Shown here: positions 28,718-38,180 of the stretch, in pieces | How positions within the stretch are numbered: the stretch's first letter is position 1 | Layout of the letters: each line of letters begins with the position of its first letter | Assembly: GCA_030066045.1 (NCBI GenBank) | Contig: JASJCJ010000001.1 | Location: 62,001-126,000, forward strand | Direction: 5' to 3' | Length of the DNA: 64,000 nt | DNA from: Calothrix sp. MO_167.B12 | GTDB taxonomy: Bacteria; Cyanobacteriota; Cyanobacteriia; Cyanobacteriales; Nostocaceae | Translations under genes and position numbers: made by a program | Notes under the pieces: model-generated | The model's input: the letters and a program-made list of their open reading frames with translations, nothing else | What the model was told of the DNA's origin: nothing | Database searches by the model: none

Positions 28718-28901
28718 AAGCTCCTTAAAATAAAAATATAACTGATATTTCAGTTGTTTCAAAGCTATCAAAATTGTAATGTGACATAATAGGCATGGTT
28801 TTGCGATCGCTCATTCAGGTAGCGTTAGTATCGCAAAAATTCTGGGTAACATAATGGAGAAACCATAATTCTTATATTTTTATTTAATTTTTGTAATCAA
28901 G

Positions 28902-29897
28902 ATGCAATGTTTACAGCAAGTTGGAGTAGTCATCATTGGACGCAATGAAGGTCAACGCCTGAAGCAGTGTTTACTTTCTGTGCTGGGAAAAGTTTCTTAC
29001 ATTGTCTATGTTGATTCTGGTTCAACCGATGGCAGTGTAGAAATGGCACAATCTTTAGGGGTAGATGTAGTTGAGTTAGACCTGTCTATACCCTTTACAG
29101 CCGCTCGAGCTAGAAACGAGGGACTTTACCATTTATTGGCATTAAATAAGCAAATTAAATTTGTCCAATTTGTAGATGGTGATTGCGAAATTGTTGAGGG
29201 ATGGATAAATCGCGCTCAACAAGAGCTAAATGTTCAACCCCAGCTAGCTGTGGTCTGTGGTCGCCGACGGGAACGTTTTCCACAAAGGTCTATCTACAAT
29301 AAATTATGCGATATTGAATGGAATACCCCAATTGGCGAGACAAAAATGTGTGGTGGTGATTCCATGATGCGTGTAGAAGCTTTTACACAGGTCAGTGGTT
29401 TTAACCCTAGTCTCATAGCTGGTGAAGAGCCAGAACTATGCGTCAGGCTACGTCAAAAAGGGTGGAAGATTTTGCGTATTGATAAGGACATGACCTTACA
29501 CGATGCACAGATGACCCGTTTTAGTCAGTGGTGGAAACGTTCTTTGCGAGCAGGTCATGCCTATGCCGAAGGTTCCTGGTTGCATGGTCACAGTGCAGAA
29601 CATCATTGGGTTAAAGAAAGTCGAAGTATTTGGTTATGGGGTTTACTTTTACCATTGCTGAGTTTGGGAACAGCCTGGTTGAGTAGTGGCTTGAGCCTAC
29701 TATTGTTAATTGGTTATCCTTTAATTATCTATCGTAGCTATTGCCATACTCTACAACAAGGTTTCAATAGCCAGGATGCTCTAGTTTATGCTCTATCTTG
29801 TGTCTTAGGTAAATTCTCTGGAGTTCAGGGTCAAATTCAGTTTCATCTCAATAGATTACTCGGTAAACGTCGTCAATTGGTTGAATACAAAAATTAA
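28902..29897 (+). CDS. Glycosyltransferase family 2
   Basis: This 331-residue GT2 has GVVIIGRNEGQRL at the N-terminus, VDSGSTDGS and the DxD motif in FVDGDCEI. A mid-protein block with MCGGDSMMRV and GEEPELCVRLRQKG fits the family. One or two hydrophobic segments lie near residues 243-275, so it is membrane-associated. The gene is 17 bp from the co-polymerase gene and probably shares its transcript. Confidence 0.88.
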   Translation: MQCLQQVGVVIIGRNEGQRLKQCLLSVLGKVSYIVYVDSGSTDGSVEMAQSLGVDVVELDLSIPFTAARARNEGLYHLLALNKQIKFVQFVDGDCEIVEGWINRAQQELNVQPQLAVVCGRRRERFPQRSIYNKLCDIEWNTPIGETKMCGGDSMMRVEAFTQVSGFNPSLIAGEEPELCVRLRQKGWKILRIDKDMTLHDAQMTRFSQWWKRSLRAGHAYAEGSWLHGHSAEHHWVKESRSIWLWGLLLPLLSLGTAWLSSGLSLLLLIGYPLIIYRSYCHTLQQGFNSQDALVYALSCVLGKFSGVQGQIQFHLNRLLGKRRQLVEYKN

Positions 29898-29914
29898 ATT
29901 ATAATCTATATTTT

Positions 29915-32227
29915 ATGAATTCAAATAATATAAATTATCCACTAGAATCCGAGAATGGCAAGAAAATTGAAATTGAAAATACTTCTTGGAGTCAGTCAAG
30001 AGCAAGACAATTAGAAGAAGCAACATTAGAGACTCTAGAAAGCAACGATTCTCCACCTCAAAAAGGCTTGGATTTGCGCTGGCTTGGGAGGACTGTTAAG
30101 CGCAAGGCACTGCTAATTATTGGCATTACCAGTTTAACCACTGGAACTGCCTGGTATTTAAATTCTAAATCTTTGCCCATATATCAAGGTAATTTTCAGC
30201 TTTTAGTTGAGCCTGTAACATCTGCAGAAAAATTATCCGATCCCAGTACACTCGCTCGTACAGGAGGAGTACCTAATGAGGGACTATTAACCTTGGACTA
30301 CCCGACTGTAATTCAAATTTTAACTAGTCCAGGGATGTTGTCTAACATTGCCAAGGAAATAAAACTTAAGAATACTAACTATAGTATTAGCAGTGGTCAA
30401 ATAAAAAAAGGATTAACAATTCAACGCCTTGGGGGGAAAAGTCGTTTAGATCAAACTAAGATTCTTGATGTTACTTACCAAGGAATAAATCCTAAAATTG
30501 TCCAATTAGTCTTGGCAACAACAGCACAAAAATATCTAACTTATTCTCTGGAAGAGCGCAAGAGTCGTATTGGTCAAGGTGTTGAATTTATCGAAAAACA
30601 ACTTCCCACTTTGCATAAACGAGTAGCTACTTTACAAAAAAACTTACAGAAGATACAAGAGCAGAACAAAACTATTAATACGGCTGGAAAGGGTGAATCA
30701 TTATTTATCAAAGTTAGGGAAATTGAAGCGCAACAAATTAATACCCAAAGAGAGTTACAAGAACTAAGAAATCTTAAAGGAAACTTAGAAAAACAGTTAA
30801 AACTAACGCCTGATGAAGCTATTGTGGCATCTACTTTAAGTCAAGATCCTAATTATCAAAGGTTACTGGCAAAATTAAAGGAAATCGAAAGTCAGATTGC
30901 CATAGAAACAGCTCGTTTTCAGTCTGATAGCCCTAATATTTTATCTTTAGAAGCTCAACGTCAGAACTTAATCAGTTTACTGAACAAAGAAACCCAAGAG
31001 ATACTTGGACAAAATTTTACAGAAGCTAAAGCTAAAAATGCTGCTGTACTAATTTTACAGAATTCGATCCGTGTGGGAATGATTCAAAGACTAACTGATA
31101 CTACAAATCAAATTCAGTTACTAGAAATTCGCTCTCGGGAATTAGCTAAGGAACAAAAATATTTTGAAACACAAGCAAAGCGATTTCCTGATGTAGTACG
31201 ACGATATAATGAATTACAAAGACAATTAGAAATTGCCCAGCGATCGCTCAATCAGTTATTGACTCAGCGAGAAACTTTAGGTATTGAAGCAGCACAAAGT
31301 CAAGTACCTTGGGAAATAATTTCTAAACCTCAAATACCCATTGATGCTTTTGGCAATCCTGTACCAGTTGCTACTGAATCTGATAAAAAATTATTAATGG
31401 GATTGGTGGGCGGTCTATTTTTTGGCATTGCAGCAGCTGTACTTATAGAGAAATCACGCAATACATTTTATACTAGTGAAGATATAGAAGATGTAATCCA
31501 ATCTCCTTTGTTAGGTAAAATTCCAGTTGATCAGAGTTCTGAAAAAGTAATCAAATCAAGAATAAAATCAGGCACTCTCATAGAGTCAATGAAAGAACCG
31601 ACTATAGAAGTAAAAGAAAGCAATCAGAACCTTTTTCCTGTAATAGATGCTTATAATTCTCTATATAGTAACCTGCGTTTTTGCTTTTCTAATTCACCGA
31701 TTCATTCATTAGTAGTTTGTGCTGCAGAACCAGGGAATGATAGTACTACAATTGCTTTACAATTAGCTCAAACAGCAACGGGGGCAGGTGAACGAGTTCT
31801 GTTAATAGATACAAACTTTCGTTGTCCTCAGATACATTCTCAATTAAACTTACCAAATTTGAAAGGTTTTAGTGATTTACTCTCTTGTGAATCTGACTCT
31901 GATGATATTATCCAAAAGCCACTTTTGAGTAATAATCTTTTTGTCTTGACTTCTGGGAAATATATATCAAATTCTGCAAGGCTACTTACTTCAGAACAGA
32001 TGAAAAAGTTAATGGATAAATTTGTGAAATCTTTTGATTTAGTAATCTATAATACTCCTGATATTCTCAGTTCTATGGAAGCTACTTTTGTTGCTACTCA
32101 TACAGATAGTACTTTGATGGTTGCCACAATTGGCAAAACAAAAAAATCTGTATTTATGCAAGCTATAGAACAATTACAAAAGAATAATTTACCAAATTTA
32201 GGTATAGTTGCAAATCAAGTAAATTAG
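29915..32227 (+). CDS. Wzz/Wzc-type polysaccharide co-polymerase with degenerate BY-kinase domain
   Basis: This 770-residue inner-membrane protein should set chain length and couple assembly to export. TM1 lies near 67-85; a periplasmic region with coiled coils spans about 205-460 and has a GNVR-like end; a proline-rich PWEIISKPQIP stretch leads to TM2 near 493-512. The cytoplasmic C-terminal domain (about 560-770) has the BY-kinase fold but its motifs are eroded. Walker A reads AEPGNDSTT near 602 (GK missing), Walker A' reads LLIDTNFR, and Walker B reads VIYNTPD where the family has DTP. It ends GIVANQVN with no tyrosine cluster. It is probably a pseudokinase. Confidence 0.88.
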   Translation: MNSNNINYPLESENGKKIEIENTSWSQSRARQLEEATLETLESNDSPPQKGLDLRWLGRTVKRKALLIIGITSLTTGTAWYLNSKSLPIYQGNFQLLVEPVTSAEKLSDPSTLARTGGVPNEGLLTLDYPTVIQILTSPGMLSNIAKEIKLKNTNYSISSGQIKKGLTIQRLGGKSRLDQTKILDVTYQGINPKIVQLVLATTAQKYLTYSLEERKSRIGQGVEFIEKQLPTLHKRVATLQKNLQKIQEQNKTINTAGKGESLFIKVREIEAQQINTQRELQELRNLKGNLEKQLKLTPDEAIVASTLSQDPNYQRLLAKLKEIESQIAIETARFQSDSPNILSLEAQRQNLISLLNKETQEILGQNFTEAKAKNAAVLILQNSIRVGMIQRLTDTTNQIQLLEIRSRELAKEQKYFETQAKRFPDVVRRYNELQRQLEIAQRSLNQLLTQRETLGIEAAQSQVPWEIISKPQIPIDAFGNPVPVATESDKKLLMGLVGGLFFGIAAAVLIEKSRNTFYTSEDIEDVIQSPLLGKIPVDQSSEKVIKSRIKSGTLIESMKEPTIEVKESNQNLFPVIDAYNSLYSNLRFCFSNSPIHSLVVCAAEPGNDSTTIALQLAQTATGAGERVLLIDTNFRCPQIHSQLNLPNLKGFSDLLSCESDSDDIIQKPLLSNNLFVLTSGKYISNSARLLTSEQMKKLMDKFVKSFDLVIYNTPDILSSMEATFVATHTDSTLMVATIGKTKKSVFMQAIEQLQKNNLPNLGIVANQVN

Positions 32228-32320
32228 TTTTTCGGTATATAGTAGGCTAAACTATTAGTTAAAACTGAAATTATGCTTTGAAATAAAAGCTCAGATATTC
32301 ACAACTAGATTTGAGACTAA

Positions 32321-33223
32321 GAGGATGTCTGAGAAGTTAATAAAGCTCAAGTAATGTTATCCTGTTAGTAGAAAAAATAGAACATAGCAACGAATCCATA
32401 AGCGATTACGTTTGTGGGTGCGCGTAAGCCAATATCGCGAACCTTCTCCATCAGAAGCAATTATAGGCAGTAAAACAGTTGAAACAGCAAATATGGTGTC
32501 CAAAGACGTTGGTTTCGATTCAGGTAAGAAAATAAAAGGGCGTAAACGCCACATACTGGTTGAGACCTTAGTGAGACCTTAGGCTTATGTATAGTTGTAG
32601 TCATTACAGATGCTTCGCTAAACTTACATCTTGCACGCCTCGTATTTAATACTGTTTTTTTCTGTTGTTAATAAACATATATTTTTATCAGTAACACGAA
32701 GAATTAGGTTTTTTAGCCTGCTCCCGGCAGGCTTTGTTTGTATAGCCGAGGCAGTTGCGGTGGACGGGTTCCCCGGCATAAGCAAACTGCCGTTCACCCT
32801 TCTAGGGGTGAAGGTGCAAGATATGAGTAAACGAACAGGCAGGTACTCAACAAGTTTTATCAAAGCTGAATCAATTAGGTAATAGGCCTTCGGCATAGCT
32901 TCGCTTACCGCGTTGCTAGATTGATTCGGATCTGGATTGACAGGGGATATCGTGTAAGGATTTACACCCTAGGTAATTGATGTTTATCGCTGGCTATGAA
33001 GCATTATTAGGCACCATCAGGAACAGAAAGGTTTTGTTGTTTTACCCAAACTTTGGCTTGTAAAAAGAACTTTCGGTTGGTTTAATTGATGTCAGCGACT
33101 AAGTAAAGATTATGAAATATTACCTGAAACCACCGAAGCTTTTATTTATATTGCCATGATTCGTTTGATGGTCAAGCAACTTGTGTGAAAAAGTTACTCC
33201 TCAAAAACTTTTCAGACATCCTC
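32321..33223 (+). mobile_element. IS5-family insertion sequence, decayed
   Basis: The terminal repeats GAGGATGTCTGAGAAGTT (left) and AACTTTTCAGACATCCTC (right) match in 17 of 18 positions. A TAA triplet flanks both ends (32318-32320 and 33224-33226), fitting the 3-bp target duplication of IS1031-type IS5 elements. Inside are fragments of an IS5-type DDE transposase. The 5' part of the transposase is missing and about 350 bp of unrelated GC-rich repeat DNA (about 32640-32980) sits in the middle, including a sequence shared with 44063-44087. Confidence 0.85.
32440..33189 (+). pseudogene. IS5-family transposase fragments
   Basis: A central piece reads PSAIIGSKTVET followed by GFDSGKKIKGRKRHILVETL, which is the classic IS5/IS1031 transposase core. 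It is then thrown out of frame by a tandem duplication of the 11-mer TGAGACCTTAG (32561-32571 and 32572-32582). A C-terminal piece (about 33030-33189) reads GFVVLPKLWLVKRTFGWFN, a TGA at 33087-33089 where the family has arginine, then LSKDYEILPETTEAFIYIA. The copy is therefore inactive. Confidence 0.85.
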
Positions 33224-33225
33224 TA

Positions 33226-33404
33226 AGCTCGACTTTGTCCAAAATTAAGAACTTGCTTATTCTTACAGGGCAAAAGCCCTAGCTTTTTGGCAAAACATTT
33301 TTCAATATCACTGATTGATGATGACATTCAAAAATTCAAACAATCTTCCCACAAAGGTTTCAGCGTTAGCATTCGCGTTGCTAAAAAATTGATAAAGTCG
33401 AGCT
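33226..33404. mobile_element. MITE with AGCTCGACTTT terminal repeats, TAA flanks
   Basis: AGCTCGACTTT at 33226-33236 is mirrored by AAAGTCGAGCT at 33394-33404. Taking the ends as GCTCGACTTT/AAAGTCGAGC, TAA triplets flank both sides (33224-33226 and 33405-adjacent TAA). The left TAA is the same triplet that forms the right target duplication of the IS5 copy, so the two elements abut on one target site. No coding capacity. Confidence 0.7.
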
Positions 33405-33483
33405 AAGAAATCACAAAATAGCACAACAGTAAGAACTTGATGCGCGTCAGTGTAAAAATTATTGAATCAATAAAGTTTTTAAG

Positions 33484-33685
33484 TAGGGTCTGCTGAATAA
33501 CTTTAAAACTCTTATCTTGTAAGCTTCTCAGGCGATTTTTGTGAACACAAGTGCAAGATAATAAGGATATAAGGCTTAAAAACCTTGCATATTCAATTTT
33601 TTGGAGTCCAAAAAATTGGAAAAGATAGAGGTAAAACTGTTGAGTTCCCTACTCCCCACAATCATGACTTTTTCAGCAAGCCCTA
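33484..33685. mobile_element. IS-like remnant with TAGGGTCTGCTGAA ends
   Basis: TAGGGTCTGCTGAATAA at the left and TTTTTCAGCAAGCCCTA at the right form imperfect inverted repeats (about 14 of 18). The 200-bp interior contains a palindromic ATTTTTTGGAGTCCAAAAAAT core and no ORF. It resembles a deletion derivative of a DDE insertion sequence. Confidence 0.6.
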
Positions 33686-33973
33686 AGTAGACTTGGGTCG
33701 CTTTGTTGTGTGAATCTTAGTTTGTTTTTTAACTACATTATAGTTATTTATAAGTTTTACTGAAATCTTCATTAAAAATATATACTCATTTCAGTATAAA
33801 TAAGTCATAATACAAATATGATAATACAAAAAAAATTTGTATTATCTCAAAAATGTACAGTAAATAACCAATAAAAATATGATCGAAAAATTGATAATTG
33901 TTTAATTTAAGTCTCTAGAAAATAGTTTTACTTAGAAGTAGAGTTTATAAGGAAATATATCTAGGAAGAAAAT

Positions 33974-34552
33974 ATGCAAATAAAACAAAGTGGTGTAACA
34001 GTTTGGTTTACAGGTTTGAGCGGTGCAGGGAAAACTACTATCTGTAGAGCAGTAGAAAAAGAACTTCGCATTCAAGGATGTCAAGTAGAGGTTCTTGATG
34101 GAGATGTAGTTAGGGAGAACCTCACAAAAGGATTAAGTTTTAGTAAAGCAGATAGGGATGAAAATATCCGACGGATTGGTTTTGTAGCAGATTTATTAAC
34201 TAGAAATGGAGTGATTGTATTAGTATCAGCAATCTCACCATATTCTGAGATTAGAGATGAGGTCAGACATAAAATAGGTGATTTTATTGAAGTATATGTT
34301 AATGCTCCTCTCAATATATGTGAGAAAAGAGATGTGAAAGGTTTGTATAAAAAAGCTCGGGTTGGGGAAATAAAGAACTTTACTGGCATTGACGATCCCT
34401 ACGAACCACCAGTAAATCCAGAAGTTGAATGTAGAACAGATAGAGAAAATTTACAAGAAAGCGTCAACAAGGTTATGGATGCTCTTAATAAATATATAGT
34501 TTTACCTCAACTTTTATCAGTCAACAATAGTCACAGTAATATTGCTGTATAA
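33974..34552 (+). CDS. cysC: Adenylylsulfate (APS) kinase
   Basis: CysC phosphorylates adenosine 5'-phosphosulfate to PAPS, the sulfate donor of sulfotransferases. The P-loop is G14-T22 (GLSGAGKTT), followed by the family blocks LDGDVVRENL, FSKADRDENIRRIGFVA, LVSAISPYSEIRDEVR and VKGLYKKARVGEIKNFTGIDDPYE-type sequence (split here to short pieces). At 192 aa it is a complete stand-alone kinase. It lies downstream of the polysaccharide locus that contains a sulfotransferase (6962), so a PAPS-supply role for polymer sulfation is likely, beside or instead of assimilatory sulfate reduction. Confidence 0.95.
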   Translation: MQIKQSGVTVWFTGLSGAGKTTICRAVEKELRIQGCQVEVLDGDVVRENLTKGLSFSKADRDENIRRIGFVADLLTRNGVIVLVSAISPYSEIRDEVRHKIGDFIEVYVNAPLNICEKRDVKGLYKKARVGEIKNFTGIDDPYEPPVNPEVECRTDRENLQESVNKVMDALNKYIVLPQLLSVNNSHSNIAV

Positions 34553-35074
34553 TTTCTAATCAAAATATAATTTTTATCCTGTTGGGTAATGCAAAATAAG
34601 AAATATATTGATTGCTTGTACGAGCAAAGTATGTATGCATTACCCTTTTTCTATCTTCTTAATTAACGCGATGTGCTACTAGTCATATTAACTATTCTGT
34701 GGTTGAGTGTTTTATCTTTATCTCAAGTATTCATCTGTTATAATGCTTGTGAAATAAGGATTTTGGAAAAGTCACACATGGCGTTAATCAATAAAAATTA
34801 TATATGGGATACTAGTTTTTCAATTGATTTTTGAAAAATAGTTTTGTTTTGCGTCATCGTTTATATATACGTCTTGAATCTCATAGCAGATTCATATCAG
34901 GTTTGCCTAATTATTTACGGTAAAAACTTGGCAGAGTTATTTGTAATTACCCTACAATAAGCCACAATCTTACTCATGCATGAGCTTTTACGATAATTGT
35001 TTAACCTAACATAACATCATATTCTCTGCATAACATTATTTTTTTGCAATTAGTATAAAACAAAATACAAATAT
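34553..35074. other. Intergenic stretch between cysC and the SLC13 gene
   Basis: About 520 bp. A terminator-like hairpin follows cysC (listed separately). The remainder is AT-rich and could hold the promoter of the SLC13 gene, but I cannot point to a convincing -35/-10 pair. Confidence 0.5.
34584..34650 (+). terminator. Probable terminator after cysC
   Basis: GGGTAATGCA (34584-34593) pairs exactly with TGCATTACCC (34636-34645), followed by TTTTT. The loop holds a smaller TTGCT...AGCAA stem. Hairpin plus T-run 30 bp after the cysC stop fits an intrinsic terminator. Confidence 0.65.
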
Positions 35075-36865
35075 ATGTCTATTTTTCTGACATTAGCCGT
35101 TGTTTTTTTGGCATTAGTTTGCTTTATTGGCGAATGGTTGCCATCAGATATAATTGCTATTATTGTTTCTGTTTTATTAACTGTATTGGGTCTAGTTACC
35201 CCAGAGGAAAGCATATCTGGCTTTAGTAACTCTGCAACTATTACTGTAATGGCAATGTTTATTCTTAGCGCAGGTATTAGCCGTACAGGAGCAATTCAAA
35301 TAGTTAATGATTTGCTATTTAAGTGGGGAGGTAAACATCCTACTAGACAAATCCTCACTTTGGGAATTATTGCTGGATCAATTACAACATTAGTTAATAA
35401 CACTGCTGTTGTTGCAGTATTTTTACCAATTGTAGAGAATTGGTGCTCCCAGCGAAAGATATCTGTATCCACATTATTATTACCATTATCATATATTACT
35501 ATTCTTGGCGGAATGACAACGGTAATTGGTACGTCTACTAGTATCTTAGCCAGTGGTCTATCAGAAAAACTAGGTTATGGAGCGTTCAGTTTATTTCAGT
35601 TCACTCCATTGGGTTTAATCACATTTACAATTGGTTTAGCTTACTTAGCAATCGCAGCTCCTCGTTTACTTAGAGAACGTAAATTTTCTACGGGGGATAT
35701 TGTTAGTACAGAGTATGAACTTAAAGATTATATTAGTGAGATTATCATTCCACCCCGTTCTCCATTAGTAGGACAAACCTTGAATAGCAGTCGTCTACAA
35801 CGCAAGTTTGATGTAGACGTGTTAGAGATGATTTGTAACGGTGTACATTTTTCTCAACCTTTAGGGGACAAACAGCTGCAAGCAGGTTGTATTCTTTTGG
35901 TTAGGGGTGGACGAGAAGATTTACTGCAAATAAAAAATCAACAAGGGATCGAAATTTTACCAGAAGTCAAATTTCGCCATCATTCCTTAACATCAGAACT
36001 TAATTCTCTAGAGGAAGGAATTGCAGAGGTATTAATCCCTTCTGAGTCTAGCTTAATTGGCTCTACTCTCAAAGAATTACGCTTCCGACAACGATATAAT
36101 GTTACTGTTTTAGCTATTCGTCGGGGTGAAGAACTGACTCGCAACCGCTTAGGTCAAATACCCTTACGTTTTGGTGATGTTTTATTAGTGGGTGGTCCTC
36201 AACAAAGCCTTGTGGGATTGCAAACTAGCCGGGATGTGTTGCTAATTATGCAACGAGATATAGAAAACCTACGTCATTCTAAAGCAGGAATTGCTATTGC
36301 CATCGGTATGGGGGTAGCATTACTAGCAGCTTTAAAGTTGCTACCAATTTTAGTCAGTTCTTTAATTGGTGTCATATTAATGGTGCTTACAGGCTGTCTC
36401 AAGCCGAGGGAAATTTATGAAGCTGTACGTTGGGATATTATTTTTCTGCTAGCTGGCTTGATCCCTTTAGGAATCGCAATGAATAATTCTGGTGCTACTC
36501 AACTACTGGCAGATAATATTGTTAAACTAGGCGGTAACTTGTCTGGCTATTGGTTGCTAACTTTTTTCTTTGTTATTACTGCTTTGATGACTGAAATATT
36601 GTCCAATAATGCTGCGGTAATTTTACTTTTACCTATTGCAGCAAAGGTTGCAGAAAATCTCAATTTTAATCCCTTAGCTTTTATGTTATCCGTAACTTTT
36701 GCCGCTTCTTACAGTTTTATGACTCCCATCGGTTATCAGACAAATACTATGGTATATGGTCCTGGTAGCTATAAATTTTTTGATTTTTTCCGAATCGGTG
36801 CTCCTTTAAGTATATTGATGACACTGATAATCCCACCATTAATTATATTTTTATACGGTCTTTAG
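35075..36865 (+). CDS. SLC13/DASS family anion permease with two RCK-C (TrkA-C) domains
   Basis: This 596-residue permease has two hydrophobic halves separated by a soluble insert. The first half includes ITTLVNNTAVVAVFLP and GTSTSILASG; the second includes EILSNNAAVILLLP and TPIGYQTNTMVYGPG, the twin SNT-like ion/substrate motifs of the family. The insert (about 215-395) holds two TrkA-C domains, starting IIPPRSPLVGQTL and LIPSESSLIGSTL. Members carry sulfate or dicarboxylates with sodium. With cysC upstream, sulfate uptake is a reasonable guess, but specificity is not shown by sequence. Confidence 0.85.
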   Translation: MSIFLTLAVVFLALVCFIGEWLPSDIIAIIVSVLLTVLGLVTPEESISGFSNSATITVMAMFILSAGISRTGAIQIVNDLLFKWGGKHPTRQILTLGIIAGSITTLVNNTAVVAVFLPIVENWCSQRKISVSTLLLPLSYITILGGMTTVIGTSTSILASGLSEKLGYGAFSLFQFTPLGLITFTIGLAYLAIAAPRLLRERKFSTGDIVSTEYELKDYISEIIIPPRSPLVGQTLNSSRLQRKFDVDVLEMICNGVHFSQPLGDKQLQAGCILLVRGGREDLLQIKNQQGIEILPEVKFRHHSLTSELNSLEEGIAEVLIPSESSLIGSTLKELRFRQRYNVTVLAIRRGEELTRNRLGQIPLRFGDVLLVGGPQQSLVGLQTSRDVLLIMQRDIENLRHSKAGIAIAIGMGVALLAALKLLPILVSSLIGVILMVLTGCLKPREIYEAVRWDIIFLLAGLIPLGIAMNNSGATQLLADNIVKLGGNLSGYWLLTFFFVITALMTEILSNNAAVILLLPIAAKVAENLNFNPLAFMLSVTFAASYSFMTPIGYQTNTMVYGPGSYKFFDFFRIGAPLSILMTLIIPPLIIFLYGL

Positions 36866-37718
36866 TTTGAATTATGCTAGTAATGATTAATTTTGCTTAC
36901 TTCAGAATTAACTCACTGTAAAAATATTCAGAAATTACGCAATTATCACAATTGGTGATTGGTGCGTGAGGTTAAAAGTCTGATTTCTAAGTTCAAATAT
37001 GATCGTAGCGTCACGGAACGGTAATAATGCGGTCAGAAAATCTACACTGAATTTTGCCTCCCATACAGAAAAATATGCCAACTGCGTAAGTCATAATATT
37101 AATCTGATGGTTGAGAATATTGTATATTTTTTATTTCTTAGAATGACAATTTAAAGCTTTATGTAATTGTTCATAAATTATTTATTTTTATTTTTTTACT
37201 ATTTATTTGTATTTAACATTCCATCATAGTTGAGATTGCAGCATAGCTACAAATTAGAGAATGGAAATAGTCACAGAAATTACGGTAAATCTATGGTAAT
37301 GCCCTATATATTGACAATAAGTACAGTGTGAATCTCGGAAATCCAATGCTGGCTACCTCAGATAGATATCTGTAAATTAGCTAGCATTTGTTATCTGCAT
37401 TTTAATTTCAATGAAAAAAATTTGGGTATTGACATTGGCAACAAGTTCTAGAACCGATTTTATTCACAAATAATTATTGTGCGAATAGAGTGTATCTGAA
37501 TTTTGTTTTTGCATATACTCGCCAATTACCGAATTTTTGGTGAATACTCCCCTTCAAAACTGTAGTTAGTAACCATGAGTTGGGTAAGTACTATCATGGC
37601 TATGTAAAAAATAAATCATCAGCAATGTGTTTCATTCTCAGTGACATGACTATGGCTTGAGTTTAAATCTTTTCTGACGATTCAACTTTGTTCAAGACTA
37701 GCAACACCTTAATTAACG
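36866..37718. other. Gene-free stretch, possible decayed MITE
   Basis: About 850 bp of AT-rich DNA. At 36930-37093 the words ATTACGCAATTATCACA and TATGCCAACTGCGTAAGT resemble the ends of the element at 14343-14491 in inverted arrangement, so a decayed copy is possible. Nothing else stands out, and no ORF over 60 codons was listed. Confidence 0.4.
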
Positions 37719-37973
37719 ATGACTCAAACTCTTGATTCATTGCCCTTGGAGTATAGCCAACGTATTTTATGTATTTACTCCAATCATAGCAATCAAATCC
37801 TCATTGCTCGCATTTCCAACATTCCTGGTTGGTATTTTGAACGAGTGGTATTCCCTGGAGAGCAGTTACTGTTTGAAGCTTTACCAGAAGCCGACTTGGA
37901 AATCCATATAGGTAAGAAAAATGACATGACTTTAGCGGAAAAACTTCCCTGTTCCCAGTTGCAAGTTACTTGA
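37719..37973 (+). CDS. DUF1830 family protein
   Basis: This 84-residue protein matches the cyanobacterial DUF1830 family: ILCIYSNHSNQILIARI near the start, then IPGWYFERVVFPGEQLLFEA and a final LEIHIG segment. No TM helix or signal peptide is seen. Function is unknown. It stands alone between a long gap and the DMT transporter gene. Confidence 0.8.
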   Translation: MTQTLDSLPLEYSQRILCIYSNHSNQILIARISNIPGWYFERVVFPGEQLLFEALPEADLEIHIGKKNDMTLAEKLPCSQLQVT

Positions 37974-38180
37974 AAATTGGGATTCTCCCCTTGGGTGGCT
38001 CCCAGGGGGCAAAGATTGGACAAGTTAATAGTACAACCAAAAATCTGAATTCTTTTTCTGGAGTGGAATTGAGTTAGTGGCGATCGCACTTAGGTATGAT
38101 TTCCTTCACAAAACTACATAATGAAGTAAAATTAGGTAATCATACTTTCGTATTTGTAATCCGAAGGGTTTCCTTAACTC

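Larger units (their letters stand above)
28048..28901. other. Gene-free stretch with a MITE and a long hairpin
   Basis: About 850 bp lie between two GT2 genes. They contain a 231-bp inverted-repeat element (28307-28537), a perfect 22-bp-stem hairpin (28669-28717) and a HIP1 site near 28804, listed or mentioned separately. No ORF of interest was found. The length and hairpin suggest a transcript break inside the locus. Confidence 0.6.
32228..33973. other. Gene-free stretch built from mobile-element remnants
   Basis: About 1.75 kb separate the co-polymerase gene from cysC. It is occupied by a dead IS5-family copy (32321-33223), a directly adjacent MITE (33226-33404) and another IS-like remnant (33484-33685), each listed separately. 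ORFs in the track at 32357-32896 are shadows of these. The last 290 bp before cysC are AT-rich with no clear site. Confidence 0.7.
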
